Part shown: positions 62,623 through 64,000 of the stretch, one piece after another
Numbering within the stretch: the first letter of the stretch is position 1
Layout of the letters: each line of letters begins with the position of its first letter
Source: RBG-13-68-16 sp050018455
Lineage (GTDB): Bacteria; Acidobacteriota; Thermoanaerobaculia; Thermoanaerobaculales; Thermoanaerobaculaceae
Direction of reading: 5' to 3'
Length of the DNA stretch: 64,000 bases
Assembly (NCBI GenBank): GCA_050018455.1
Contig: JBEKAA010000016.1
Coordinates: forward strand, 33,796-97,795
Program-made: the position numbers and the translations under genes
The notes under the pieces: generated by a model
Seen by the model: the letters and a program-made list of their open reading frames with translations, nothing else
Databases searched by the model: none
What the model was told of the DNA's origin: nothing

Positions 62623-62944
62623 ACGCGGCTCCAAGGGGTTTCGCACCACGGAGCGGGCGCTGCGGGGACGTCGCAAATGGCCGGCCAGCCAAGCCGTTCT
62701 CGGCTTGACGTTTCTACGTTGCAGACCTAGCTTGAGGAGTGGAGCCGGCACATGTGCGCGCTGTACGGCGCCAGGCCGATGCGAATCCGGCGGCATACCG
62801 TCGCCGGAGGCCAGTCGCGGGAGATCGGGCCGCCAACCGGCCGGCTCGAGCCGGCGCTCTCTTTCAAGCGCCGACTCGGCCGCTTCCGGTACTGCCAGAG
62901 GCCTCGCTTTCCGCCTCCGGCGGAGGCCGACCCGGGAGGACCAC
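62623..62944. other. Intergenic region with hairpin before a small gene
   Basis: 322 bases. A GC-rich hairpin GCCTCC-GGC-GGAGGC lies at 62913-62927, just before the ribosome-binding site GGGAGGA of the small gene at 62945. A TTGACG at about 62705 could be a -35 element, but no good -10 follows. No riboswitch core was recognised, though the segment 62780-62880 is rich in potential stems. Confidence 0.4.
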
Positions 62945-63064
62945 ATGTTCGACGAGATGATGCCGCATCACACGCATGGTCAGATTTTCTTGCGGATCCT
63001 CTGGTGTGTGATGGGATTCGCCGCACTCATCCTGGGCGTGCACTGGTTCTTGACCAGCCACTAG
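62945..63064 (+). CDS. Small single-helix membrane protein (39 residues)
   Basis: ATG 62945 follows a good ribosome-binding site (GGGAGGACC). The sequence MFDEMMPHHTHGQIFLRIL is followed by one hydrophobic helix (CVMGFAALILGVHWFL) and ends at TSH. Its His-rich N-terminus (HHTH) could bind metal. It is too short for homology calls by eye, but the strong ribosome-binding site and clear helix support a real gene. Confidence 0.6.
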   Translation: MFDEMMPHHTHGQIFLRILWCVMGFAALILGVHWFLTSH

Positions 63065-63182
63065 GCGTTGCGCCGACGCCGGTGTTCCGGCGGACTGCAC
63101 CGTCGGCAGAGGCCGCAAGGGCCGACACTTCCCGTGCCTGAGGCCTTGAGTTTTGGTGCGACGGCCTCCTAACATTGAATCC

Positions 63183-63677
63183 ATGAGCGAGATATCCCCT
63201 GCCCTGGCACGCGACGCGGATCGCCTCTTCGGCGAGTACCTCGACAAGATCGAGCGGTCGGCCGGTCTGCTTTCCGCCGACCAGCTCTGGTGGCGGCCGA
63301 ACCCCCAGTGCAACAGCATCGGGAACCTTCTGCTCCATCTGTGCGGGAACCTCTCGCAGTGGGTGCTCGCGGGCCTCGCCGGCCAGGCGTTCGAGCGCCA
63401 CAGGCGCGAGGAGTTTGCCGCCGTGGAAGGTCATGACGGTGCCGAGCTCCTTGGCCGCCTCCGCGACGTCGTGACCGCCTGCCGCGGCGTCGTCGGAAAT
63501 CTGACCGAGGATGATCTCGGAAGGACCTTCACGATTCAGAGCCACACCCGCACGGGCTTCGGCGTCCTGCTCCACGCGATCGAGCACACGTCGTACCACA
63601 CCGGCCAGATCGTCGCCATCGCCAAGCAGCTCCTCGGCGACCGGACGGAGATCGAGTTCTACCCCCACCTCAAATAG
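63183..63677 (+). CDS. DinB-like/DUF1572 four-helix protein
   Basis: A 164-residue helical bundle. The metal-binding histidines of DinB-like proteins are evident: LLHLCGNLSQW in helix 2 and HAIEHTSYHTGQIVAIA in helix 4, after VTACRGVVGNL in helix 3. The family contains thiol- and stress-related transferases; the function here is unknown. ATG 63183 is the start; the preceding bases carry a weak promoter-like CTAACATTGAAT. Confidence 0.85.
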   Translation: MSEISPALARDADRLFGEYLDKIERSAGLLSADQLWWRPNPQCNSIGNLLLHLCGNLSQWVLAGLAGQAFERHRREEFAAVEGHDGAELLGRLRDVVTACRGVVGNLTEDDLGRTFTIQSHTRTGFGVLLHAIEHTSYHTGQIVAIAKQLLGDRTEIEFYPHLK

Positions 63678-64000
63678 CGCGCGGTTCGGCCGGCGTCACC
63701 TCGAAGCGCGTCCCGCCCCCTCCGCGTGGACGGGCTGGCGGCCGAACGGCTCGAAGCAGGGGGGCTGTTATCGGAAACTGAAAGACATGGTGACTGTGAG
63801 GAACACAGGGATCGGATTGCCCGACAGACTCGCCGGCCGGTAGCGCCACTGGCGCAGGGCATCCATTGCCGCGAAGTCGAAGTGAGCGGTCGGGCGCCTA
63901 GGTGACACTTTATTCTACGCGCCTGGGTGACACTTCTAGCTCTGGTTGATCGCGATCTCCACGTTTTCCACAGCGGTAGTGCGTCGCGAGTGTCCCGACA
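63678..64000. other. Window-edge non-coding region with candidate insertion-sequence end
   Basis: No convincing gene. The stretch contains paired direct repeats GCGCCTAGGTGACACTT (63894-63910) and GCGCCTGGGTGACACTT (63919-63935), and a minus-strand frame (VENVEIAINQS then stop) running to the window edge that could be the C-terminus of a transposase. Confidence 0.4.
63894..63935. repeat. 17-bp direct repeats GCGCCTRGGTGACACTT
   Basis: Two copies, 25 bases apart, differ at one position. Tandem end-repeats with GGTGACACTT are reminiscent of IS21-type terminal binding sites, but I cannot see the transposase genes. Confidence 0.5.

Noticed and set aside
62760..62880. Structured riboswitch-like leader before the 39-residue gene
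   Set aside because: GC-rich stems are possible but no known aptamer core was recognised; kept only as a described intergenic region.

Overview
The window is a GC-rich, gene-dense bacterial chromosome segment. The cell envelope is Gram-negative: there are periplasmic adaptors, TolC-like channels, a porin and lipoprotein signals. Secreted amidohydrolases, M16, M20 and Tricorn-type peptidases, a giant carboxypeptidase-regulatory-repeat protein, a DUF5916 barrel protein and a DUF4388 protein together suggest an Acidobacteriota-like (or deltaproteobacterial-like) soil organism. That taxonomy is an inference; no rRNA or marker gene confirms it. No tRNA, rRNA or CRISPR array was seen.

Layout. 1-4561: a MacA/MacB/outer-membrane-factor efflux operon, its first gene cut by the window edge. 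4557-6727: a membrane glycosyltransferase whose start codon lies inside a dispersed 49-bp repeat. 6741-13564: an M16 zinc peptidase gene split by a 3792-bp transposon (9512-13303) with 25-bp inverted ends and a perfect 8-bp target duplication. The transposon encodes an IS1595/ISXO2-type transposase, a nuclease-methyltransferase fusion and a specificity subunit, i.e. a mobile BcgI-like restriction-modification module. 13720-18613: a palindromic dispersed repeat, a small membrane protein, a PP-loop ATPase, a polytopic membrane protein, a two-ended 283-bp MITE-like element and a PilZ protein. 18773-24396: a CzcCBA/CusCBA-like metal efflux operon behind a consensus-matching sigma-54 promoter.

24655-35247 holds tatA, an OprB-like porin, a HAD hydrolase with an apparent ACG start, a DUF4199 membrane protein, an amidohydrolase, DUF4388 and DUF5916 proteins, an HExxH protein and a GNAT/DUF2156 pair. 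35320-44158 is dominated by large exported proteins: a 1408-residue regulatory-domain repeat protein and a Tricorn-like protease, followed by an M20 peptidase. 44334-48270 has two RRM RNA-binding proteins, a DEAD-box helicase and a deacetylase-SnoaL fusion. 48307-57692 is mixed metabolism and regulation: a DSD1-fold PLP enzyme, a sigma-54-type promoter before an exported protein, a DODA-like dioxygenase, a VOC protein, an EamA transporter, a membrane-anchored PP2C phosphatase, two methyltransferases and a GIY-YIG protein. 57676-63677 has RecQ, a fossil M3-peptidase fragment, a hybrid histidine kinase with an in-frame TAG near its start, a creatininase-like amidase, a 39-residue membrane protein and a DinB-like protein. 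The last 110 bases carry paired direct repeats resembling an insertion-sequence end.

The strongest candidate for an unusual system is the transposon whose transposase gene overlaps and is probably translationally coupled to a two-gene restriction-modification system. The second is the 49-bp repeat family, which supplies stop codons, and once a start codon, to host genes.
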